Shown: piece after piece, positions 7,063 to 13,891 of the stretch
Numbering within the stretch: position 1 is the stretch's first letter
Layout of the letters: the number at the start of each line of letters is the position of its first letter
Assembly: GCA_900078775.1 (NCBI GenBank)
Contig: LT549889.1
Coordinates: 4,030,001 to 4,094,000 of the forward strand
Direction: 5' to 3'
Source: Mycolicibacterium aurum
GTDB taxonomy: Bacteria; Actinomycetota; Actinomycetes; Mycobacteriales; Mycobacteriaceae
Length of the DNA stretch: 64,000 nt
The notes under the pieces: generated by a model
What the model was told of the DNA's origin: nothing
The model's input: the letters and a program-made list of their open reading frames with translations, nothing else
Database searches by the model: none
Program-made: the position numbers and the translations under genes

Positions 7063-7467
7063 ATGAGACTCTGCCTCGGCTGCGGCGCAACGCTTTCCAA
7101 GCGCAGCCAAAAGGTGTACTGCGGTAACGCCTGTCAGGCGATCGCCCGACGCAATTCCAGTATCGCGCTCTGGCTCGAGTCCGGCGAAGCATGGGTCGAT
7201 AGTCGCCGCGGCCACTACATCCGTGGGTACCTCAGCACCGCGCAATCCGACTGCTGCGCCGTCTGCGGGAGCGCCGCGACCTGGCAGGGCCTACCCCTGA
7301 CGCTGATCCTGGACCACATCGACGGCAACCCGACCAACAACCGTCGCGAGAACCTGCGCCTGGTCTGCCCGAACTGCGACTCGCAGTTGCCGACCTACAA
7401 GAGCCGCAACCGGGGCAGCGGGCGGGCGTCGCGCCGGCAGCGCTACGCCGACGGCAAGTCGTACTGA
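7063..7467 (+). CDS. Small HNH endonuclease with zinc ribbons
   Basis: 134 residues. The N-terminus carries Cys pairs (CLGCG, then CGNAC), followed by CCAVCG, the HNH core LDHIDGNPTNNRRENLRLVC with the catalytic His-Asn pattern, and a final CPNCDS knuckle. HNH domains bind a divalent metal and nick or cleave DNA; a second zinc site stabilises the fold. It lies 42 bp after tRNA-Thr and overlaps the convergent GntR gene by 25 bp. Base composition is less GC-rich than its neighbours (for example AAGCGCAGCCAAAAG), hinting at acquisition. It could be a stand-alone mobile or defence nuclease; no partner gene is seen. Confidence 0.8.
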   Translation: MRLCLGCGATLSKRSQKVYCGNACQAIARRNSSIALWLESGEAWVDSRRGHYIRGYLSTAQSDCCAVCGSAATWQGLPLTLILDHIDGNPTNNRRENLRLVCPNCDSQLPTYKSRNRGSGRASRRQRYADGKSY

Positions 7468-8177
7468 CGGTCCTCCATGGTGATGGTGAACGTCATCCGG
7501 TCGCCACGGTAGAGCGAGCGCCGCTGTTCGATGGGCGCGCCGTGCTGGTCATAGGACACCCGGTTGAGCAGGAACATCGGGGTGCGGGCGTCGACGGTCA
7601 GCAGCGCCGACTCCCGCGCATCCGGCAGCGCGGTGTCGATGGTGTCGACGGTGCGCGCGAACTGTACTCCCCTGCTGCGGATCTCGGCGTACAGCGAATT
7701 GCGGTAGTCGAACCCCTCTTCCAGGCCGGGGTAGCGATCGGCGGGCAGTCGGGTGGTTTCCAAACCCACCCGTACCCCATCGGTGGTGAAGACCCGCTCC
7801 AGCTGAATGACCGGCGCACCGATCTCCACCTCCAGCACCGCTGCCAGAGCCTCGTCGGCCGCCGACCGGGTCCAGCCGACCAGGAAGCGGCCGACGTTGT
7901 GCCCCTCGTCGCGAGCGGCCTCGGTGTAGGAGCCCATACCCAGCGGCTGCAACAGCTTCGGCGCCGCCACCACCGTGGTGCGGCCGCGGCGCTCGATCCG
8001 GCCGGCCAGTAGCAGCTCGCGCATCGCCTGGCGCACGGTCTCCCGCGCGACGTCGAACTTCTCGGCGATCTCGCGTTCGGCGGGAAACGGGTCACCGACC
8101 TGCAACCCATCGAGCATGCGGTCGAGCTGTTCCCGCACGACCTGATGCTTGAGCACCCGCGGTTGCGCGCCACCCAT
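7443..8177 (-). CDS. phnF: GntR/HutC-family repressor, PhnF-like
   Basis: 244 residues. The N-terminal winged helix (about 12-75) has the GntR pattern FPAEREIAEKFDVARETVRQ. The C-terminal UTRA effector domain (about 90-240) contains APVIQLERVF, RLPADRYPG and LNRVSYDQHGAPIE. The divergent operon encodes a phosphonate transporter, so this is the likely PhnF-type local repressor known from M. smegmatis; the name is by analogy. The effector would be a phosphonate or phosphate (inference). ATG 8177 is preferred to an in-frame upstream ATG at 8207 because that one lies inside an operator. Convergent with the HNH gene. Confidence 0.8.
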   Translation of the reverse strand: MGGAQPRVLKHQVVREQLDRMLDGLQVGDPFPAEREIAEKFDVARETVRQAMRELLLAGRIERRGRTTVVAAPKLLQPLGMGSYTEAARDEGHNVGRFLVGWTRSAADEALAAVLEVEIGAPVIQLERVFTTDGVRVGLETTRLPADRYPGLEEGFDYRNSLYAEIRSRGVQFARTVDTIDTALPDARESALLTVDARTPMFLLNRVSYDQHGAPIEQRRSLYRGDRMTFTITMEDRQYDLPSA

Positions 8178-8201
8178 CACCCTGCCGACCGTAGCAAACG
8201 G

Positions 8202-8225
8202 TGGCATAGACCATGGTCTAGACCT
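8202..8225. promoter_or_regulatory. Two abutting PhnF-type operators
   Basis: TGGCATAGACCA (8202-8213) and TGGTCTAGACCT (8214-8225) lie head to tail. Against the M. smegmatis PhnF site TGGTATAGACCA they match 11 and 10 of 12 bases. The junction forms a perfect 14-bp palindrome, TAGACCATGGTCTA. They lie 25 bp upstream of the gntR start and could mediate autorepression. Confidence 0.65.
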
Positions 8226-8271
8226 ACCGGCTGCGGACTGTTCACCGGCCGTTCGCCATCGGTATACGACT

Positions 8272-8283
8272 TGGTATAGACCA
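8272..8283. promoter_or_regulatory. PhnF operator, exact consensus
   Basis: TGGTATAGACCA, identical to the site reported for PhnF, ends 17 bp before the start of the phosphonate operon. It is positioned to block transcription of that operon. Confidence 0.7.
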
Positions 8284-8300
8284 ACTGTCAGGGTGTCCGC

Positions 8301-8975
8301 ATGCACCCGATCGAACTCACTGTCCTGGACATGGCGGGCACCACCGTCGCCGACGACGGCCTGGTCCTGCACGCCTTCGACGAAGCCGCCTCGGCGGTCG
8401 GCGTCCCCACCGCCGGCGCCGAACGCGAATCCGCCCGCACCTACGTGCGCGACACCATGGGCCAGTCCAAGATCGAGGTGTTCCGCCACCTGTTCGGTAC
8501 CGAAGAGCTTGCCCAGCAGGCCAACTCGACCTTCGAACGGGTGTACGCAGCATCCATCGACGGCGGGGTCTCGACCATTCCCGGTGCCGCCGAAGCGATC
8601 ACCCGACTCCGCGACTCAGGCATCAAGGTCGCCCTGACCACCGGCTTCAGCCAGGCCACCCAGCAGCGCATCATCGAGGAACTGGGCTGGGCCGAGATCG
8701 CCGACGTGGTCCTTGCGCCGGGCGACGGCGGCCGCGGCCGCCCCTACCCCGACCTGGTCCTGAATGCATTGCTACGCAGCGGCATCGATGACGTCGCCAA
8801 GGTGGCGGTACTCGGCGACACCGCCAGCGACATCCTCTCCGGTCGCCGCGCCGGGGCCTCGATCGTCGCAGGCACCCTGACCGGAGCGCACGATGCCGAC
8901 ACCCTGAAGGCCGCCGGGGCCACCCACGTGCTGGCCACCGTCTCCGACTTCGCCGATCTCTGCCTCTCCCACTGA
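8301..8975 (+). CDS. Phosphonatase-like HAD hydrolase (PhnX-like)
   Basis: 224 residues, HAD superfamily. Motif I is DMAGTT (nucleophile D10), matching the DxAGTT of phosphonoacetaldehyde hydrolase. MGQSKIEVF places K57 where PhnX carries its Schiff-base lysine. LTTGFS is motif II, GRPYPDLVL covers motif III, and GDTASDI is motif IV. The family cleaves a C-P bond adjacent to a carbonyl, giving an aldehyde and phosphate. It is the first gene of the operon, behind a PhnF operator and ahead of the transporter. No 2-AEP transaminase (phnW) is present, so the aldehyde substrate must arise another way, perhaps by the alcohol dehydrogenase at the operon's end. Substrate not proven. Confidence 0.8.
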   Translation: MHPIELTVLDMAGTTVADDGLVLHAFDEAASAVGVPTAGAERESARTYVRDTMGQSKIEVFRHLFGTEELAQQANSTFERVYAASIDGGVSTIPGAAEAITRLRDSGIKVALTTGFSQATQQRIIEELGWAEIADVVLAPGDGGRGRPYPDLVLNALLRSGIDDVAKVAVLGDTASDILSGRRAGASIVAGTLTGAHDADTLKAAGATHVLATVSDFADLCLSH

Positions 8976-8997
8976 AGCCCGAAAGGAACTCCCCATC

Positions 8998-9963
8998 ATG
9001 AAGTTTCACAAAGTAGCAAGCACGGCCGCTGCCGCCGGGCTGGCGCTGGCCATGTCGGCTTGTTCGAGCCCCGACGCCGGGTCCGGGACGACCACCGCGC
9101 AGGGCTTCCCGGAAACCATCACCATGGCGGCCATCCCGGCCGAGAACTCCTCGGACCTCAAGGCCAGCTACGAACCGCTGATCAAGATGCTGGAACGGGA
9201 AACCGGCTCCACCGTCGAGTTCGTCCAGGCCTCCGACTACGCCGGTGTGGTGGAGGGCATGATCGCCGGCAACGTCGACCTCGCCTTCTTCGGGCCGTTC
9301 GCCTATGTGGTGGCCGGCATCAACGGCGCCAAGATCACACCGATCGGCGCCGTCGTCCAGGACGAGGGCACCCCGCCCGGCTACCAGTCCTACGGCCTGA
9401 CCCGTGCCGACGACACAGACATCAACGGACTCAAGGATTTTGCCGGCAAGAAGGTCTGCTTTGTCGACCCCGGCTCCACGTCGGGATTCCTCTACCCCAC
9501 CGCCGGATTGATCGAAGAAGGCGTGATCAAGTCCGGTGCGGAAGCCGACATTTCCGCGGCCATGTCCCCGGTATTCGCCGGCGGCCACGATTCCTCCGCC
9601 CTGTCCATCGCCAACGGTGACTGTGACGCCGGCTTCGCCTTCGACACCATGGTCGACAAGACCATGGTCGAGAAGGGCGACCTGCAGCCCGGACAACTCA
9701 AGACCGTGTGGAAGTCGGAGATGATCGCGGGATCGGTGTTCGCCGCCAACGATTCGCTCGGCACCGAGGCCATCGACAAACTGAAGACCATCTTCACCGA
9801 GAAGATCAATGTGCCCGCCCTGGAGTCCGCCGGATTCTGTGCGGGCGAGGCGTGCCGCGTCACCGATGAACGCGCCTGGGGTGTGGTGCCGGCCTCCGAC
9901 GCCGACTACGACGGCGTCCGGCATGTCTGCGACGTCACCGGCTCCGAGAAATGCAAGGGCTGA
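8998..9963 (+). CDS. phnD: Phosphonate ABC transporter substrate-binding lipoprotein
   Basis: 321 residues. A signal peptide ends in a lipobox, AMSACSS, with the lipidated Cys near residue 21. The body shows the PhnD signature: AIPAENSSDLKASYEPLIK, DLAFFGPFAYVVA, and VCFVDPGSTSGFLYPTAGL lining the ligand cleft. It would capture phosphonate, phosphite or related anions outside the membrane and deliver them to PhnE. GAAAGGAAC lies upstream of ATG 8998. Part of the hydrolase-phnD-phnC-phnE-adh operon, with short or overlapping junctions. Ligand specificity cannot be read. Confidence 0.9.
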   Translation: MKFHKVASTAAAAGLALAMSACSSPDAGSGTTTAQGFPETITMAAIPAENSSDLKASYEPLIKMLERETGSTVEFVQASDYAGVVEGMIAGNVDLAFFGPFAYVVAGINGAKITPIGAVVQDEGTPPGYQSYGLTRADDTDINGLKDFAGKKVCFVDPGSTSGFLYPTAGLIEEGVIKSGAEADISAAMSPVFAGGHDSSALSIANGDCDAGFAFDTMVDKTMVEKGDLQPGQLKTVWKSEMIAGSVFAANDSLGTEAIDKLKTIFTEKINVPALESAGFCAGEACRVTDERAWGVVPASDADYDGVRHVCDVTGSEKCKG

Positions 9964-9968
9964 GCTGT

Positions 9969-10808
9969 ATGGCCTCGGTCGGGCCCGGCCATCCTGTCGC
10001 GGGCGACGGCGGCCATCCTGTCGCGGGCGACGACATCGTCGTCGCCGCCCGCGGCGTCACCAAACGCTTCGGGGACACGCTCGCGCTCGACGATGTCTCG
10101 CTCGACGTGCGACGAAGCGAACTGCTGGTCCTTCTCGGACTTTCCGGTTCGGGCAAGTCGACACTGCTGCGCTGCTTCAACGGACTGCACCCGGTCACCT
10201 CGGGACAGATCAACGTGGGCGGCACCCGGGTGGACCGGGCGTCACCTGCCCAACTGCGGGCACTGCGCACCCGGGTCGGTTTCGTGTTCCAGCACTTCAA
10301 CCTCGTCGGCCGGCTCAGCTGCCTGGAGAACGTCCTGATCGGCGGCCTCGGGCAGCTCAGAATGCCCCGGTACGGCGCGCTGACCTACCCGAAGCACATG
10401 CGTGCCGCAGCACTCGGTTACCTCGATCGGGTCGGCCTCGCCGACTTCGCCGAGCGGCGCGCCGACACGCTGTCCGGCGGCCAACAGCAGCGGGTGGCCA
10501 TCGCCCGCACTTTGATGCAGCGGCCGGCCCTGCTGCTGGCCGACGAACCCGTCGCCTCACTGGATCCCGAAAATGCCGGCGTGGTCATGGATCTGCTCTT
10601 CCGGGTCTGCATCGAGGAGAAACTCACCGTGGTGTGCACCCTGCACCAGGTCGACCTCGCGCTGGGCTGGGCCCACCGCCTGATCGGCCTGCGCAACGGC
10701 ACCAAGGTCCTGGACCGGCCCGCCGTCGGGATGACGCGTGACGACGTCATGGCCATCTACCAGCGCGTCGACCCCGTGAACGAATCCACTGCGAGACAAC
10801 GGTCATGA
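9969..10808 (+). CDS. phnC: Phosphonate ABC transporter ATP-binding protein
   Basis: 279 residues. Walker A is GLSGSGKST, the Q-loop lies in FVFQHFN, the signature is LSGGQQQR, Walker B is LLLADEPVASLD, and the H-loop is TLHQVD. This ATPase powers the PhnE channel. ATG 9969 lies 5 nt after the phnD stop; an upstream ATG at 9951 would overlap phnD. The first 22 residues precede the conserved domain and contain a tandem 8-residue duplication (GHPVAGDG, GHPVAGDD) from a 24-bp repeat, so the true start could be later. The stop overlaps the phnE ATG (ATGA). Confidence 0.9.
   Translation: MASVGPGHPVAGDGGHPVAGDDIVVAARGVTKRFGDTLALDDVSLDVRRSELLVLLGLSGSGKSTLLRCFNGLHPVTSGQINVGGTRVDRASPAQLRALRTRVGFVFQHFNLVGRLSCLENVLIGGLGQLRMPRYGALTYPKHMRAAALGYLDRVGLADFAERRADTLSGGQQQRVAIARTLMQRPALLLADEPVASLDPENAGVVMDLLFRVCIEEKLTVVCTLHQVDLALGWAHRLIGLRNGTKVLDRPAVGMTRDDVMAIYQRVDPVNESTARQRS
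9987..10031 (+). repeat. 24-bp tandem duplication at the phnC 5' end
   Basis: A 21-base sequence occurs at 9987-10007 and again at 10011-10031, a period of 24 bp. It is in frame and duplicates GHPVAGD at the N-terminus. Confidence 0.8.
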
Positions 10809-12391
10809 CCGCTCCCGTCGCCGAGCGGTCGCCGACCAGCGGCCGCCCGAGGGCGCCGCGACCCGACCGGCTGCACCTGGTGACCGTGGCGGCGCTGGTC
10901 GCGACGTTGGTGTCGGCCTGGTCCATCGACTTCTACCCCGCCGACCTCATCCACGGATTCGACGATGTCCTGCGACTCCTGGACAGGATGCTCCCGGCCC
11001 GCCTGGACGACCCGGGCCGCATCGGGGCGCTCGCGGTCGAGACCCTGTTGATGGCGGTGCTGGGCACTGTGCTGGCAGCGATCGTGTCGGTCCCGTTGGC
11101 GTTCATGGCCGCCCGCAACACCACCCCGCACCCGGCCGTCTACGCCATCGCCCGGGCCATCATCACGTTCTGCCGGGCCATGCCGGATCTGCTGTTCGCG
11201 GTGCTGTTCGTGCGCGCACTCGGCATCGGGGTGCTGCCCGGCATTCTCGCGCTGGCCCTGCACTCCATCGGCATGCTCGCCAAACTGTTCGCCGACGCCA
11301 TCGAACAGACCGATCCCGGTCCACGTGAGGCGGTCCGCAGCACCGGTGCCGGATACATCCGGGAGATGCTGAACGCGGTTGTTCCGCAAGTCATCCCGTC
11401 CTGGATCGGCACGTTCGTGTACCGCATCGACATCAACCTGCGGATGTCGGTGGTACTCGGCTTCGTCGGCGCGGGCGGCATCGGGTTCGCGCTGCAGGAC
11501 GCGCTGCGCGGGCTGATCTATCCCCGCGCGCTCGGCATCGTCTGCGTGATCCTGGTGATCATCGTCGCCATGGAACTGCTGGCCATCGTGATTCGACGGA
11601 TCTTGTTGGCGCCGGGGCAATCCGATCCGCGACGTGACCGCCTCATGCGGTTCGCGTTCATCGGCCTGCTCGGCGGCACCGTGGTCGCGACGTTCGTGAT
11701 ATTGCGGATCACCCCACTGTCGTTGGTCACCTGGGTCATCCCGTCGGTGGAGGTTTTCACCAGGATGATCCCACCCGACTTCAGCGCCCTGGGCTTGGAT
11801 CTGTTCCAGGCCGCCGCCCAGACCGTGGCGATCGGTGTGGTGTCCACCGCGATCGGCGTGGTGCTGTCCATACCGGTCGGTATCCTGGCCGCCCGCAACG
11901 TTTCCCCCCACCCGATGGTGTACTGGCCGGCCCGCGGCTGGATTCTGGCGGTGCGGGCGGTCCCCGAACTCATCCTGGCCGTCGTCTTCGTCGCCGCCCT
12001 GGGGCTGGGCCCGATCGCGGGCACCTGCGCACTGGCCATCGGATCGGTCGGCTTCCTGGCCAAGCTGGTCGCCGACGCCGTGGAGGAGATCGACCCCGGC
12101 CCACTGGACGCGGTGCGTTCGGTGGGCGGCGGGTGGTGGAAGACGTTGTTCGCCGCGGTCATTCCGCAGTCGATGCCTGCGCTGGTCGGATCGAGCCTGT
12201 ATCTGCTCGACGTCAACGTCCGCACCTCCACGGTGTTGGGCATCGTCGGCGCCGGCGGCATCGGCTTCCTGCTCTTCGAATCCATTCGGACGCTGAACTT
12301 CGAAGTCGCCGGGGCGATCGTGATCGTCATTTTCGTCATCGTCTACTCGATCGAGAGGTTGTCCGGATGGATCCGCGCACGCCTGGTATGA
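10805..12391 (+). CDS. phnE: Phosphonate ABC permease, two PhnE domains fused
   Basis: 528 residues, twice the usual PhnE size. Two homologous permease halves: about 20-270 and 280-528. Each has the same landmarks: PLAFMAARNTTPHP / PVGILAARNVSPHP, then LAKLFADAIEQTDPGPREAV / LAKLVADAVEEIDPGPLDAV (EAA coupling loop) and VLGFVGAGGIGF / VLGIVGAGGIGF. Around 12 membrane helices in all. The fused protein would form the whole channel without dimerising. It overlaps phnC and the dehydrogenase gene by 4 bp each, so translation is probably coupled. Confidence 0.9.
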   Translation: MTAPVAERSPTSGRPRAPRPDRLHLVTVAALVATLVSAWSIDFYPADLIHGFDDVLRLLDRMLPARLDDPGRIGALAVETLLMAVLGTVLAAIVSVPLAFMAARNTTPHPAVYAIARAIITFCRAMPDLLFAVLFVRALGIGVLPGILALALHSIGMLAKLFADAIEQTDPGPREAVRSTGAGYIREMLNAVVPQVIPSWIGTFVYRIDINLRMSVVLGFVGAGGIGFALQDALRGLIYPRALGIVCVILVIIVAMELLAIVIRRILLAPGQSDPRRDRLMRFAFIGLLGGTVVATFVILRITPLSLVTWVIPSVEVFTRMIPPDFSALGLDLFQAAAQTVAIGVVSTAIGVVLSIPVGILAARNVSPHPMVYWPARGWILAVRAVPELILAVVFVAALGLGPIAGTCALAIGSVGFLAKLVADAVEEIDPGPLDAVRSVGGGWWKTLFAAVIPQSMPALVGSSLYLLDVNVRTSTVLGIVGAGGIGFLLFESIRTLNFEVAGAIVIVIFVIVYSIERLSGWIRARLV

Positions 12392-13383
12392 CCACCGCCG
12401 CGGTATGGACCGGCGGCTCCACCGTCGCCCTGGAACAGGTCGCGATACCACCACTGGGCGCGGGCGAGACGCTGGTCCGGATCCGGCTGGCCACCGTCTG
12501 CGGCAGTGATCTGCACACCGTCACCGGCCGCCGCCCCGCGCCATGCCCATCGGTGCTCGGCCACGAGGGCGTCGGCGAAGTGGTAGCCACCGGGCCCGGC
12601 GCTCCCGCCGAGCGCGGACAACGCGTCATCTGGTCGGTGACCGTCAGCTGCGGCGAGTGCGCGCGCTGCCTGTCGGGCCGGACGGCCAAGTGCACGGCCG
12701 TGCGCAAGACCGGACACGAGCCCTTCGACGGGCAGTGGCCACTGTCGGGCTCCTACGCCCAGCACATCGTGCTGCCCCGGGGTACCACCGTTGCGGTGGT
12801 GCCGACCCGGATGCCCGACGCCGTCGCCGCCCCGGCCGCGTGTGCGACCGCCACCGTGATGGCGACCCTGGAAGCCGCCGGAACGCTCGCCGGCAAAAGC
12901 GTGTTGGTCGGCGGGGCCGGCATGCTCGGGCTCACCGCCGTCGCGGCCTGCCTGGACGCCGGCGCGCAGGTCGAGGTGGTCGACAGCAACCCTGAGAGGC
13001 TCACGCTGGCCACCGAGTTCGGCGCGATCCCCGGCGCCGACGGACCGGTGGACGTGGCGATCGACTACACCGGATCGACGGATGCCGTGCGCGCGGCACT
13101 GGCCCGGCTCGACATCGGCGGGGTCCTGGTGCTCGCCGGGTCGGTGATGCCGGGACCGGCACTGCCGGTGGACCCGGAGTCCGTGGTCCGGCGTTGGCTG
13201 ACGATCACCGGCGTGCACAATTACGAACCCCGGCACCTGCATCAGGCGGTGCGATTCCTGGATCGCACGCTGGACCGGCATCCGTGGCACCGCCTCGTCA
13301 GCGACCCGACCCCGCTGGCCGAGCTGTCGGAGGCACTTCGCCCACCGCCGACACGGACGCTGCGCACCGCGGTGGCCCCTTGA
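12388..13383 (+). CDS. Zinc alcohol dehydrogenase associated with phosphonate catabolism
   Basis: 331 residues, medium-chain dehydrogenase. Catalytic zinc ligands fit CGSDLH (about residue 39) and GHEGVGE. The structural zinc site has Cys residues in SCGECARCLSGRTAKC, and the cofactor motif is GGAGMLGL. It resembles the family noted as phosphonate-catabolism-associated alcohol dehydrogenases. Translation is coupled to phnE (ATGA overlap). In this operon it could oxidise an imported hydroxyalkyl-phosphonate to the aldehyde that the HAD hydrolase cleaves (inference). The last gene of the operon; a leaderless gene starts 21 bp later. Confidence 0.8.
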   Translation: MTTAAVWTGGSTVALEQVAIPPLGAGETLVRIRLATVCGSDLHTVTGRRPAPCPSVLGHEGVGEVVATGPGAPAERGQRVIWSVTVSCGECARCLSGRTAKCTAVRKTGHEPFDGQWPLSGSYAQHIVLPRGTTVAVVPTRMPDAVAAPAACATATVMATLEAAGTLAGKSVLVGGAGMLGLTAVAACLDAGAQVEVVDSNPERLTLATEFGAIPGADGPVDVAIDYTGSTDAVRAALARLDIGGVLVLAGSVMPGPALPVDPESVVRRWLTITGVHNYEPRHLHQAVRFLDRTLDRHPWHRLVSDPTPLAELSEALRPPPTRTLRTAVAP

Positions 13384-13391
13384 CTGCTGTG

Positions 13392-13397
13392 TAGGTT
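13392..13397 (+). promoter_or_regulatory. -10 element TAGGTT of the YciI-like gene
   Basis: TAGGTT lies 7 nt before ATG 13405 (leaderless spacing). It implies transcription independent of the phosphonate operon. Confidence 0.4.
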
Positions 13398-13404
13398 CTC
13401 CCTT

Positions 13405-13770
13405 ATGTCGGACGCCGGATTCTGGATCGCGTGGGGTCTGCCGACCCAGGGCCGCGAACCGCAGGCCCTCGAAACCCTCAAACGGTCGCGCGCTTTCCTC
13501 GTCGAACTGACCGAGAGCGGGCGCATCGAACGCCACGATGTGGTGATTCTGCGGCCGCAGACCAGTGAACTCGGTGGCTTCTTCCTGGTGCAGGGCAGCA
13601 CCGAGCAGATCGACACGCTGCGCCGCGACGCGGACTTCGAGCGGTGGGTCAATCAGGTGCAGATCGTGGCCGACCGGGTCGGCATCGTCGACGCCTGGGT
13701 TAACGACGGCATCGATGAGGCCACCGACCTATATACCGAGGCGCTGCGCGAGGCCGGCCTCATCGACTGA
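13405..13770 (+). CDS. YciI-like / dimeric alpha-beta barrel protein
   Basis: 121 residues with no signal peptide. The pattern FLVELTESGRIERHDVVILRPQ and a second half GGFFLVQGSTEQIDTLRRD resembles small YCII-type ferredoxin-fold proteins. The catalytic function of such proteins is mostly unknown. The ATG follows a -10 element by 7 nt. It stands alone between the phosphonate operon and the DUF4185 gene. Family assignment is tentative. Confidence 0.6.
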   Translation: MSDAGFWIAWGLPTQGREPQALETLKRSRAFLVELTESGRIERHDVVILRPQTSELGGFFLVQGSTEQIDTLRRDADFERWVNQVQIVADRVGIVDAWVNDGIDEATDLYTEALREAGLID

Positions 13771-13891
13771 AAAGCCCAGGTCAGATGCAACCCACCTGAT
13801 TTCTGCGGGGAAGCCCCTTCCGAATTCAGCCGGTTTGCTGTTGGATGTCAGTACTTGTTGGGCCGGGGGCGGACAGCACGGAGGCACCTGC

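Noticed and set aside
8178..8489. Longer gntR reading upstream of 8177
   Set aside because: It would run through the operators and into the divergent operon.
13565..13891. Upstream extension of the DUF4185 gene frame
   Set aside because: It overlaps the YciI-like gene and is not coding in character; ATG 13892 has a ribosome site and a signal peptide follows.
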